This document shows positions 25,327 to 32,976 of a DNA stretch of 64,000 bases, one piece after another. Each line of letters opens with the position of its first letter. The stretch's first letter is position 1. Under the pieces are notes generated by a model. That model had not been told where the DNA came from and did no database searches. It saw only the letters and a list, made by a program, of their open reading frames with translations. Source of the DNA: Polyangiaceae bacterium (GTDB lineage: Bacteria; Myxococcota_A; Polyangia; Polyangiales; Polyangiaceae); NCBI GenBank assembly GCA_020633235.1, contig JACKEA010000001.1, positions 2,232,001 through 2,296,000 on the forward strand, given 5' to 3'. Both the position numbers and the translations under genes were made by a program.

Positions 25327-26223
25327 GTGGACACCGGATCACCTCGTCGCTTGCCTCCGTCCCTTGCCAGCATGCAGGTGGACGTCACGACTCGACTGGG
25401 CGCCCCCACGCCGAAGACGCCGACGGGCCTGGCGATCCTGGACCGCATGCTCGGCGGAGGCATCAAGACGGGAACGCTGGTGGGCATCACGGGCGGAGCG
25501 GGGCTCGGTAAGACGGCACTGTCGCTCTTGCTCGCGTACATGGCGGCGCGCTCTCGTGCGGCGGTGATTTTCACCAGCGTGACGTTGGACGAGACCGAGA
25601 TCATGGCGCGCCTCGCGGCGCGGGCGCTGCACCGGGAGTACGCCCAGACGGTGGTGACCTACGGCGACATCTGGTCCGGCGACGCTTGGCAGGAGCCGGT
25701 GACGCGGGGCCCGGTGAGCGAGTCGGTGGAGATCGTGAGCAAGAAGGTGGGCAGCATGCTTCACCTGCACAAGCTCGCGCCGCTGGAGAGCACCCGCTCG
25801 CTGCACAAGCTGGCATCGGAGCTGTGGTCACGGCACGAGCGCATGGTGCTGGTGGTCGATGGCGTGGAAGCCCTGAGCGCCAGTTGCGATGGTGACCCCG
25901 AGGCGGCACGGGCGGCGAACTCGAGCCTGGATGGGCGCATCGCGCAGGTGAGCTACGAGCTTCGGCGCATCGCCGAGGAAGGCTGCGCGGTGGTGGCGTC
26001 GTCGCAGCTCCGCAATGCGGACCTCCTGTTTCCCGCGGCCACCTTCGGGGCGGAGCTCCGGGCGGTGGAGAGCGCTTTGCCGGTGCCGATGACCGAGCAG
26101 GCGCTGGCCCTCGGGGCGCGGCCGCTGGATCTCGTGGTGCGCAAGAACACGCTGGGGCCCACGGGCATCGTGCCGCTTCGGTTCGTGGCCGGCGCGGCCA
26201 CCTTCGAAGAGCGGGCGCCGTGA
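25327..26223 (+). CDS. KaiC/RecA-like ATPase
   Basis: The 298-aa protein has one RecA-fold ATPase domain. Walker A is GGAGLGKTAL at about residues 56-65, and Walker B is MVLVVDGVEAL. The LDRMLGGGI lead-in and the loop with SSQLRN are as in KaiC/RadA/DnaB-type proteins. It has no second KaiC domain, zinc finger or circadian features. Start GTG 25327 is used; ATG 25372 is an in-frame alternative that keeps the whole domain. The next gene overlaps by GTGA, so it is the first gene of a four-gene operon. Target unknown. Confidence 0.82.
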   Translation: MDTGSPRRLPPSLASMQVDVTTRLGAPTPKTPTGLAILDRMLGGGIKTGTLVGITGGAGLGKTALSLLLAYMAARSRAAVIFTSVTLDETEIMARLAARALHREYAQTVVTYGDIWSGDAWQEPVTRGPVSESVEIVSKKVGSMLHLHKLAPLESTRSLHKLASELWSRHERMVLVVDGVEALSASCDGDPEAARAANSSLDGRIAQVSYELRRIAEEGCAVVASSQLRNADLLFPAATFGAELRAVESALPVPMTEQALALGARPLDLVVRKNTLGPTGIVPLRFVAGAATFEERAP

Positions 26224-26711
26224 GAGTGCTCTACGTCCATGGCCTGGAAGGGAGCCCGCAGGGCCACAAGGCCATGGCGCTCCGCAAGAGCTTCGACGTG
26301 GTGGCACCGGCGATGGACACCTCCGACTTCGAAGGCTGCGTGAAGCAGATTGCCGGCGTGCTCCGGACGGAGCGCGTGGACGCCGTCGTCGGATCTTCGT
26401 TCGGCGGCGCCGTGGCCGTACGCTTGCTGGAGCGCGGCGCCTGGCGCGGCCCCACGCTCCTCTTGGCGCCCGCGGTGGAGCACTTCGCCGAGGGCGCCTC
26501 GCTTCCAGAGGGCGTGCAGGTGGTGATCGTGCACGGCCTGCATGACGCAATAGTGAGCATCGAGAGCAGTCGGCACCTGGCCAGCACCGGAAGCCCGAAG
26601 CGGGTGCGGCTGGTGGAAGTGGACGACGAGCACCGCCTTTCGCGGCTGCTCGAGGGCGATCTTCTCGCTTCTCTGGTGCGCGAGGTTGCCTCGGATATCG
26701 ACTCCAAGTAA
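26220..26711 (+). CDS. YqiA-like alpha/beta hydrolase
   Basis: The 163-aa minimal alpha/beta hydrolase begins RVLYVHGLEGSPQGHKA, the typical opening of the YqiA/UPF0227 esterase group. The nucleophile elbow is GSSFGGAVA, the acid lies in VHGLHDAIV and the histidine in VDDEHRL, so the triad is complete. The GTG start overlaps the stop of the ATPase gene (GTGA). It is cytosolic. The substrate is probably a small ester or thioester, by family analogy only. Confidence 0.85.
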   Translation: MRVLYVHGLEGSPQGHKAMALRKSFDVVAPAMDTSDFEGCVKQIAGVLRTERVDAVVGSSFGGAVAVRLLERGAWRGPTLLLAPAVEHFAEGASLPEGVQVVIVHGLHDAIVSIESSRHLASTGSPKRVRLVEVDDEHRLSRLLEGDLLASLVREVASDIDSK

Positions 26712-26723
26712 CGCTCGCTGCCC

Positions 26724-28538
26724 ATGAGCGAAGGGACCGTGGCCTATCGCGAGATCACCGTCGGGGCGGTGGTGCTCGGAGTGGTGCAAGGCATGCTGAT
26801 GACGGCGGCCTTCGTGTACATCGGGCTGAAGCTGGGCTTCGGGCTGGCGGGGTCGAGCGTGGCGGCGATTTTGGGCTTCGCCCTGCTGCGCGGTGTCGGC
26901 CGCAACGTATTCAAGGTGCAGGGCTGCGGCTCCATCGTCGAGAACAACATCAATCAGACCATCGCCTCCGGCGTGAACACCGCCAGCGCCGGCATCGTGT
27001 TCACGTTTCCGGCGCTCTTGTTGCTCGGGCTCGACTACAGTTTCGTCACGGTATTGTTCGCGGCGATCGCCGGTTCCTTCATGGGTATCGTGGTGATCAT
27101 CCCGCTCCGGAAGCAGCTGATCGAGATCGAGCGGCTCAAGTTCCCAAGCGGCGTGGCCGTGGCCACCATCCTGAAGACGCCTGGCGCGGGCATCCAGAAG
27201 GCGAAGTATCTGGGCATCGGTTTCGCCATCAGCGCGCTGCTCACGCTGGCGACGAACCATCGCTTTCATTTGATCCCGGAAGCCATTCCCGTGGGTCCGT
27301 GGCTGGCGAAGAGCTTCGGCGTGGGGGACGCCGGCCCCTTGGGCCTGGCGCTGATCGGCACCACCATCGCCATCAGCATGGCGAACATCGGCGCCGGCAT
27401 GCTCGCCGGTCGCGGCGGGCTCGCCTTTGCCGTGGGCGGCATGATGGCGTGGTGGATCGTCGGGCCCTTCGTGGTGAGCCAGGGCTGGGCGCCGCCCAAG
27501 GCGGTGGGAGAAGATCTGGTCGGCGCGGTGTACGGCACCATGCTGCGGCCGACGGGCATCGGCATCTTGATCGGCGGCGCTCTGGCGGGCGTGGTGGCGG
27601 CGTTTCCGGCCATCAAGGGCGCCGTCGCCAGCCTCTCCGCTGCCGCCAAGCTGGCGCGCGAGGGCGGACAACAGGCGGAGGAGCTTTCGCCCAAGGTGCT
27701 GGTCGGCGGGCTCATCGCGTCCGTCCTGGCGCTGATGGCGGTGACCATCGTGGCGAGCATCGATGCCCACGGCGGCTTTCACATCGGTACGGCCGTCACC
27801 GCCGCGGTGGCGGGGGCGATCTGGATTGCGCTGGCGGGCCTCATCGTGGCTCAGGCTACGGGCGCCACGGACATCTCGCCGTTGTCGGGGCTCGCGCTCA
27901 TCGCCGTCACGCTGATGCTCGCGATCACCGGCGGCAACGTGGTGGTGGCGGTCACCATCGGCATCGCCGTGTGCATCGCCACCAACCAGTGCGCCGACAT
28001 GATGACGGACTTGAAGACTGGGCATCTCATCGGCGGTGTTCCGCGGCGCCAGCAGCTGGCGCAGTTCGCCGTTGCCTGGGTCGGCCCCGCGATCGCCATC
28101 GGCACCACCATCCTGCTCTGGAAGAGCGGCGCCGGCGGCACCAATGGTTTCGGTCCCGAGAGCACGGCCTGCGTGCAGAAGCTCCCGGGCTGCTTGCCCG
28201 CGCCACAGGCGAGCGTGCTGCAGGGCATGATTCAGGGCGTGCTGTCCGGCCAGGCACCGGTCGACAAGTACGTGGCCGGAGCCGTCATTGGCGCGGGCCT
28301 CTCGCTGTTCCCCATCGGTGGGCTGGGCGTGCTCATCGGCCTCGCCATGTATCTGCCCTTCGACATCACACTCGGTTACGGCATCGGCTGCTTGATCTCG
28401 ATGGGGCTCGAGCGCTGGAAAGGCCATCGTTTCGTTTCCGACGCGGTGGTGCCCATCGCTGCCGGGTTCATCGTGGGTGAAGCGCTCACGGCGCTCGGGA
28501 TGACCCTCATCGAGCTCATGAGCGGAGGTGGCGCATGA
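26724..28538 (+). CDS. OPT family transporter
   Basis: The 604-aa integral membrane protein has about fourteen hydrophobic segments and belongs to the oligopeptide transporter (OPT/YSL) family, which imports peptides or metal chelates. Characteristic features are GLKLGFGLAGSSVAAILGFAL near the N-terminus, a conserved NNINQTIASG stretch and GVPRRQQLAQFAVAWVG in the C-terminal half. The length fits bacterial members. It starts 12 bp after the YqiA-like gene and overlaps the next gene by ATGA. Substrate not predictable. Confidence 0.92.
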   Translation: MSEGTVAYREITVGAVVLGVVQGMLMTAAFVYIGLKLGFGLAGSSVAAILGFALLRGVGRNVFKVQGCGSIVENNINQTIASGVNTASAGIVFTFPALLLLGLDYSFVTVLFAAIAGSFMGIVVIIPLRKQLIEIERLKFPSGVAVATILKTPGAGIQKAKYLGIGFAISALLTLATNHRFHLIPEAIPVGPWLAKSFGVGDAGPLGLALIGTTIAISMANIGAGMLAGRGGLAFAVGGMMAWWIVGPFVVSQGWAPPKAVGEDLVGAVYGTMLRPTGIGILIGGALAGVVAAFPAIKGAVASLSAAAKLAREGGQQAEELSPKVLVGGLIASVLALMAVTIVASIDAHGGFHIGTAVTAAVAGAIWIALAGLIVAQATGATDISPLSGLALIAVTLMLAITGGNVVVAVTIGIAVCIATNQCADMMTDLKTGHLIGGVPRRQQLAQFAVAWVGPAIAIGTTILLWKSGAGGTNGFGPESTACVQKLPGCLPAPQASVLQGMIQGVLSGQAPVDKYVAGAVIGAGLSLFPIGGLGVLIGLAMYLPFDITLGYGIGCLISMGLERWKGHRFVSDAVVPIAAGFIVGEALTALGMTLIELMSGGGA

Positions 28539-29191
28539 TGAAGCTTCTCGGATTCCCGCTGTTCGCCCTCGGGGTGATCGTGAGCGCGTGCTTTGCCGCG
28601 CGGGCGGTGAGCCCTGCCGGCAGCGGTCCGGATGGCAAGGTCACGGGCCGCGATCGGGTCGTGGCCTGGGGCTCCGTGGCCGGGGCGCCCTTCGCCCTCG
28701 GGGTGGTGATGATGGTCGCCGGCGGTCTCATCGCGCGTCGCCAGCGTCGCTACGTGGGAGGGCAGGGCACCGAGCACGAGGGCGGCGCTCCCGCCGGCGC
28801 CGCAGATCTGGCGCTGGAAGGCGAGAGTGGGGGCATGGATCGCAACGTGGGGGCCGCGCGCCCTCGCACTCCCCGAGCCATCGCGGAGATCGTCGCCAAC
28901 AAGCTCGAGGCGCTCTCCGTGGAGGAGATCTCCGGCGACACCAAGCCCCTTCGAGACGTGCTCGACGAAATTCTCGAGAGCGACGTCGCCGACTTCCTCA
29001 CTCAGCGCGACGCCCTGGTGGCGGAGCTGGGGCTCAGCAAGTTCGCCGAGATGATCGGTCACTTCGCCGCGATGGAGCGCAACGTGGCGCGCGCCTGGAG
29101 CGCGCTCACCGACGGCGCCAACGCCGAGGTGCCGCCCTGCATCGAACGCGCCCGGACCGGCGTGCGCCTGGCCCGAGAGATACTGGGCTAG
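28535..29191 (+). CDS. Membrane protein of unknown function, 218 aa
   Basis: The ATG overlaps the OPT transporter stop, so it is translationally coupled and likely works with the transporter. Two hydrophobic segments lie near residues 5-25 and 48-70. A Gly/Ala-rich cytosolic linker and a helical C-terminal half (residues about 110-218) with many Glu/Ala/Leu follow. No known domain. It might be an accessory subunit; this is inferred only from the coupling. Confidence 0.75.
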   Translation: MMKLLGFPLFALGVIVSACFAARAVSPAGSGPDGKVTGRDRVVAWGSVAGAPFALGVVMMVAGGLIARRQRRYVGGQGTEHEGGAPAGAADLALEGESGGMDRNVGAARPRTPRAIAEIVANKLEALSVEEISGDTKPLRDVLDEILESDVADFLTQRDALVAELGLSKFAEMIGHFAAMERNVARAWSALTDGANAEVPPCIERARTGVRLAREILG

Positions 29192-29200
29192 TCGATCCCT

Positions 29201-29221
29201 TTGTTGGTCCGCCGCGGAACC
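29201..29221 (+). repeat. REP-like intergenic repeat, single copy (variant B)
   Basis: TTGTTGGTCCGCCGCGGAAC followed by C. It fills most of the 32-bp gap between converging stops of the membrane-protein gene and the Gly-rich lipoprotein gene. Confidence 0.65.
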
Positions 29222-29223
29222 AC

Positions 29224-31113
29224 TCAGTTCACCTGGATCTTCGGGCCTGCGACGCCAGTGCTGCCGGCATTGCCGTTGGTGCCACCGTTGCCACCGAAGC
29301 CGGGCGTTCCCGTGGTGCAGGAGTTCGCGGTGAAGGTCGTCTGCGTCGCCGCGCTGTGAGCGAGGCACGCGCTCGGACCGCCGCCACCACCGCCTCCGGG
29401 GCCGCCCGCGCCACCGTTGCCGCCGGGACCTCCACCACCGCCGGGACCGCTGTCGTCACTGTGGGGGCCGCCAGAGCCACCCGAGCCGCCGGATTGTCCA
29501 GCGCCGCCATTGCCGCCCTTGCCGCCCTTGCCACCGGACTTGGTGGTGATGGTGTTGTTGGTGACGATCACGGTGCCACCGACCGCAAAGACGCCAAAGC
29601 TGCCGCCGCCGCCGCCGCCGGACTGTCCAGCGCCACCGCCAATGCCGCCGCAGCCGCCGCTACCGCCTCCGCCGCCACTGTCCCACGCCTGAATGCACAG
29701 GCCGCTACCGCTGCCGCCACCGCCGCCGCCGCCACCACCGCCGCCTTTGCCGCCGGTCCCGGTGCTGCCCGCGCCGCCGCTCGCCGGCACGTACCCCGAC
29801 GCGCTGGAGCTGCCAACGGAACCGCCACCCGCGCCCGATCCGCCTTGCGAGCCGTTCGAGCCACCACCACCCGGCGTACCGGGCGTACCCGGATCCGAAA
29901 GAAACGGCGTGCAGCCATTCGGTGGTCCGCCTGGGCCGCCGTTGCCGCCGCCGTTAGCGCCGGGCGAGCCTTGGAATCCGGACTGACCTTCGTTGCCACC
30001 GTTACCGCCCTTGCCGCCGGGGTTCGGGCAGTTCGGGGCAGCTCCGCCGTTGGCGCAACTCGGAACGCCGCTCTTCTCGCACCCCGTCTGGCCGTTGTTT
30101 CCGTTCGGCGCGAAGGCGCTCGACGGCGGCGGAGCATTGGAGCCGTCCGTGCCCGCGACGCCAGGCCCGACGTCGAGCTCGTTGTAACGCACGTAGAGCT
30201 TGCCTGCGCCGCCGCCGTGCAGCACGCCGTAGGTGCTGGACCCCGGCGTGGACGTGTCCGCGAGGGCGTTGATGGTGAGCCCCTCGATGTGCGTGTCGAC
30301 GGCGATGGTCGGCACGTGGAATACGGTGCCCTGTGCCTGGACGATGGTGGTGGCGCTCGCCGACCGGCGGAACTTGAAGTTGGCATCGTTCTGGTCGAAG
30401 CCGCCGTAAACGCTGATCCCGCTCTCTACCGTGACGTTCTCGTTGTACTGCTCACCAGAGAGACACACGGCAGGGACGCCGAAGGACTTGGCGTGGGCGA
30501 TGGCCGCGGCAATCGTGGCGAGCGGCTTGTTGCGAGTGCCATCGCCCGTCGCGTCGCTGCCCTGACTGGTGGAGACGTACACGCACTGCTCGACGAGGCC
30601 GTCGCCACCGTCGCAGTTGTCGTCCTCGTAGTTGGGATCGATGGGATCGGCGTTGCCCTTCTTCACGCAGGAGTACTCGCAGCCGCAGGTGCCGGTGAGG
30701 GGGTTGTTGTCGATGTCCCACATGTTCGCGGGGCAACCGGTGGAGCAAGCCCCGCCGTCCGTTCCGCCCGCGCCGGCCATTCCTGCTGCGCCGCCCACTC
30801 CCGCCATGCCAGCCATGCCGGCTCCGCCCGCCATTCCCGCTGCGCCGCCAAGGCTCGCGTCGCCCGCGCCGCCGTCCATGCCCGCGCCACCGCCCGTGCC
30901 GCCCGTGGCCCCGGTGCCACCCGAGCCGCCGGTGCCACTCGTGTTTCCACTGCCGCCGGTTCCGGAACCACCGTCGGTGCCGCCGGTGCCACTCGTGTTT
31001 CCACTGCCGCCGGTGCCCGTGGTGCTGGCGTCACCACCACCCGCGCAACCAACGAAGCTCACCGCGGCGAGCGAGACCGAGAATAGACAAGCAAGAACGA
31101 CCCGTGCCCTCAT
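29224..31113 (-). CDS. Beta-helix lipoprotein with very Gly-rich C-terminal half
   Basis: The 629-aa product has a lipobox with Cys23 (SFVGC), a long Gly/Thr/Ala linker (about residues 25-125) and a short Cys cluster (CSTGCPANMWDID). A segment like parallel beta-helix/DUF1565 proteins follows (VYVSTSQGSDATGDGTRNKP, then a SVYGGFD strand), near residues 170-330. The last 300 residues are dominated by GGxGGxGG runs interrupted by two short ordered segments. ATG 31113 is preferred because it gives a proper signal. The Gly-rich half probably forms an extended surface coat. Function unknown. Confidence 0.8.
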   Translation of the reverse strand: MRARVVLACLFSVSLAAVSFVGCAGGGDASTTGTGGSGNTSGTGGTDGGSGTGGSGNTSGTGGSGGTGATGGTGGGAGMDGGAGDASLGGAAGMAGGAGMAGMAGVGGAAGMAGAGGTDGGACSTGCPANMWDIDNNPLTGTCGCEYSCVKKGNADPIDPNYEDDNCDGGDGLVEQCVYVSTSQGSDATGDGTRNKPLATIAAAIAHAKSFGVPAVCLSGEQYNENVTVESGISVYGGFDQNDANFKFRRSASATTIVQAQGTVFHVPTIAVDTHIEGLTINALADTSTPGSSTYGVLHGGGAGKLYVRYNELDVGPGVAGTDGSNAPPPSSAFAPNGNNGQTGCEKSGVPSCANGGAAPNCPNPGGKGGNGGNEGQSGFQGSPGANGGGNGGPGGPPNGCTPFLSDPGTPGTPGGGGSNGSQGGSGAGGGSVGSSSASGYVPASGGAGSTGTGGKGGGGGGGGGGGSGSGLCIQAWDSGGGGGSGGCGGIGGGAGQSGGGGGGSFGVFAVGGTVIVTNNTITTKSGGKGGKGGNGGAGQSGGSGGSGGPHSDDSGPGGGGGPGGNGGAGGPGGGGGGGPSACLAHSAATQTTFTANSCTTGTPGFGGNGGTNGNAGSTGVAGPKIQVN

Positions 31114-31244
31114 GGCGTTGATTCTGCCTGCACAAAGACCTTCCCTCAAGCTCGGCTCACGCTCACGAGATGAAAGCAGCGGAACGCGATGCAGTGCGCT
31201 ATTGTTCTCGTCGCGGCGCTCGGGGCGTCGCGACGCGTGTAGAC

Positions 31245-32387
31245 ATGACTCCTACATCAGCCCGCGTGCTGGCTTTGTTCGCGCTTTTGACGGGGCCCGG
31301 CGCCTTTGCCGCCTGCGGCTCGGATGCAACGTCTCCTCCGGGATCGGGAGTCGGTGGATCCGGCGCCGGCTCGGGCGGCGGCAGCTCCGGCAGCGGTGGC
31401 GGGGGAACGTCCGGCACCGGCGGCGGGATCATCGACAGCAGTGTTCCCGATGGTCCCAACCTCGACGCCAACTGTGGCTTGGTCACCGAGAACGCCAAGA
31501 GCACGCCGCTCCATCTCTACATCATGATGGACAAGTCCTCGAGCATGGTGAACAACAAGTGGGACGCCGCCGTCGCGGGTCTCACGGCCTTCGTTCAGGA
31601 CTCGGCCAGCGATGGCGTGTATGTCGGTCTCAAGTTCTTTCCTCGGGATCCGAACGGCGTGCCGCTCTGCGATCAGCCCGAGTACGCCAAGCCCGACGTG
31701 CCCTTCGGCGTGCTGCCTCAAAACGCGGCCAGTCTCGTCACCGCCCTCGGCGGCGCGAGCCCCGACGGTCTCAGCACGCCCACGTATCCCGCCCTGGGTG
31801 GCGCCATCCTTGCGGGCATCCAGAACCTGCAGAACAACCCCGGCCACGCCGCCGCGGTGCTGCTGGTCACGGACGGCGTGCCGCAGGGGCCCGCCGCCAC
31901 CTGCGGCAGCGTGAATCCCGAGGACGCCGCCGTGATCGCGGGCCTCGCCGCCACCGGTCTCGGCAAGGGCGTGGTCACCTACGTCATCGGCTTGCCCGGA
32001 GTGGATCAGAGCTTCGCAAACCAGGTCGCGCTCGCGGGCGGAAGCGATGCGGCCATCTTGGTGAGCAACACCAACGTGCAAAAAGAGTTCACGGACGCCC
32101 TCGCCAAAGTGCGCGGCCAAGCGTTGCCCTGCGAGTACGATCTGCCGGAACAGGTCGGAAAGCAGTTCGACAAGGATCACGTGAACGTACAGATCACGCC
32201 GGGTAGCGGTGTGCCCGCGACGATCAAACAAACAAAAGAAAGTGACTGCGGCTCGGCTCCGGGCTGGTACTACGACGCCAGCCCTCCCACGAAGATCATC
32301 CTGTGCCCCTCGGTGTGCGCGGGGCTCAAGCAGGACTTCGGCGCGCAGGTGCAGATCGTCCTCGGCTGCCCGACGCTGATCCGCTAA
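31245..32387 (+). CDS. VWA-domain lipoprotein
   Basis: The 380-aa product has a signal with Cys24 (GAFAAC), a Gly/Ser linker to about residue 65 and a von Willebrand factor A domain. The metal-ion-dependent adhesion site is intact at the start: MDKSSSM (DxSxS), with a later TYPALGG and LLVTDGVPQG giving the Thr and Asp. The C-terminal region has several cysteines. Such proteins bind partners outside the cell. ATG 31245 is chosen because it starts a normal signal; an in-frame ATG at 31170 would not. The stop overlaps that of the TnpB remnant. Confidence 0.87.
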   Translation: MTPTSARVLALFALLTGPGAFAACGSDATSPPGSGVGGSGAGSGGGSSGSGGGGTSGTGGGIIDSSVPDGPNLDANCGLVTENAKSTPLHLYIMMDKSSSMVNNKWDAAVAGLTAFVQDSASDGVYVGLKFFPRDPNGVPLCDQPEYAKPDVPFGVLPQNAASLVTALGGASPDGLSTPTYPALGGAILAGIQNLQNNPGHAAAVLLVTDGVPQGPAATCGSVNPEDAAVIAGLAATGLGKGVVTYVIGLPGVDQSFANQVALAGGSDAAILVSNTNVQKEFTDALAKVRGQALPCEYDLPEQVGKQFDKDHVNVQITPGSGVPATIKQTKESDCGSAPGWYYDASPPTKIILCPSVCAGLKQDFGAQVQIVLGCPTLIR

Positions 32388-32945
32388 AGCGTGTTGACAG
32401 TTTTGGCCAACACCGCCCTTCTCGGGCGTTGGGCATAGGCCCTTCCTGCTTCGACGAGGGTAGTTTCACGGACCACCAAGAGCGGTGGTTCGCCAGAGCT
32501 TCCCTCTCCACAGGCGTTTTGCGTCTCCGCGTGCTTCGCGGCGACAGGAGGCGAGTCTCCTTGGCCGAGTACGCGAGGGTACTGAGCCAAGCACACGGCA
32601 GCGTTCTCGTCGCGGTCGGCCTCGTGACCACAACTGCTGCAGTGAAAGGTGCGCTCCCCGAGGTCGAGCCGCTCGCCGATGGTCCCGCACGCGCTGCAGC
32701 GGCGTGTGCTGGGGTAGAAGCGGTCGGCTATGGTGAGCGTTGCGCCGTACCACTTCGCTTTGTAGGCGAGCTGTGCTCCGAACAGCGCCCAGGCGCTGTC
32801 CGCGATGGCGCGGGCGAGTCGGGTTTTGATGAGCCCCGAGATACTCAGCTTCTCGATGACCAAGTGGCCGTGGGTCTGGGCCAGTCGGCTCGATTGGCGA
32901 TGGGTGAAATCGTGTCGGGGACAGGCTGCGGCTCTTGCTAGGTCT
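32384..32945 (-). pseudogene. 5'-truncated TnpB-like (IS200/IS605 family) gene
   Basis: About 185 residues of the C-terminal half of a TnpB RNA-guided nuclease. The sequence keeps the HDFTHRQSSRLA helix, the RuvC-II glutamate (HLVIEKLSISGL), the zinc ribbon (CSACG...CSSCG) and the RuvC-III aspartate (DRDENAA). The RuvC-I aspartate and the whole N-terminal half are missing. Homology stops at 32945, where a REP-like element and then the VanY-like gene begin. No TnpA gene or element ends are visible. The reading frame is otherwise open to its TAG. It should lack nuclease activity. Confidence 0.85.
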
Positions 32946-32972
32946 TGTCGGCGCGGCGCGGAAACGCCGCGG
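32945..32972 (+). repeat. REP-like repeat at the TnpB truncation point
   Basis: TTGTCGGCGCGGCGCGGAAA followed by CGCCGCGG. It forms a 7-bp perfect hairpin (CGCGGCG / CGCCGCG). It lies exactly between the broken end of the TnpB remnant and the stop of the VanY-like gene (32977). Confidence 0.6.
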
Positions 32973-32976
32973 ACGA

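Noticed and set aside
25194..25511. 105-codon frame from an internal ATG after the DHH-CBS gene
   Set aside because: Only the first 26 codons look protein-like (PIN remnant). The rest runs through a repeat copy and out of frame into the KaiC-like gene.
28528..31086. 852-codon open frame on the plus strand
   Set aside because: It is out of frame with the membrane protein at 28535 and antisense to the Gly-rich lipoprotein. Its Ala/Thr/Arg-rich translation reflects the complement of glycine codons.
32384..32945. Functional RNA-guided TnpB nuclease
   Set aside because: The N-terminal half with the RuvC-I aspartate is absent and the frame upstream of 32945 is not related to TnpB, so it is a remnant.
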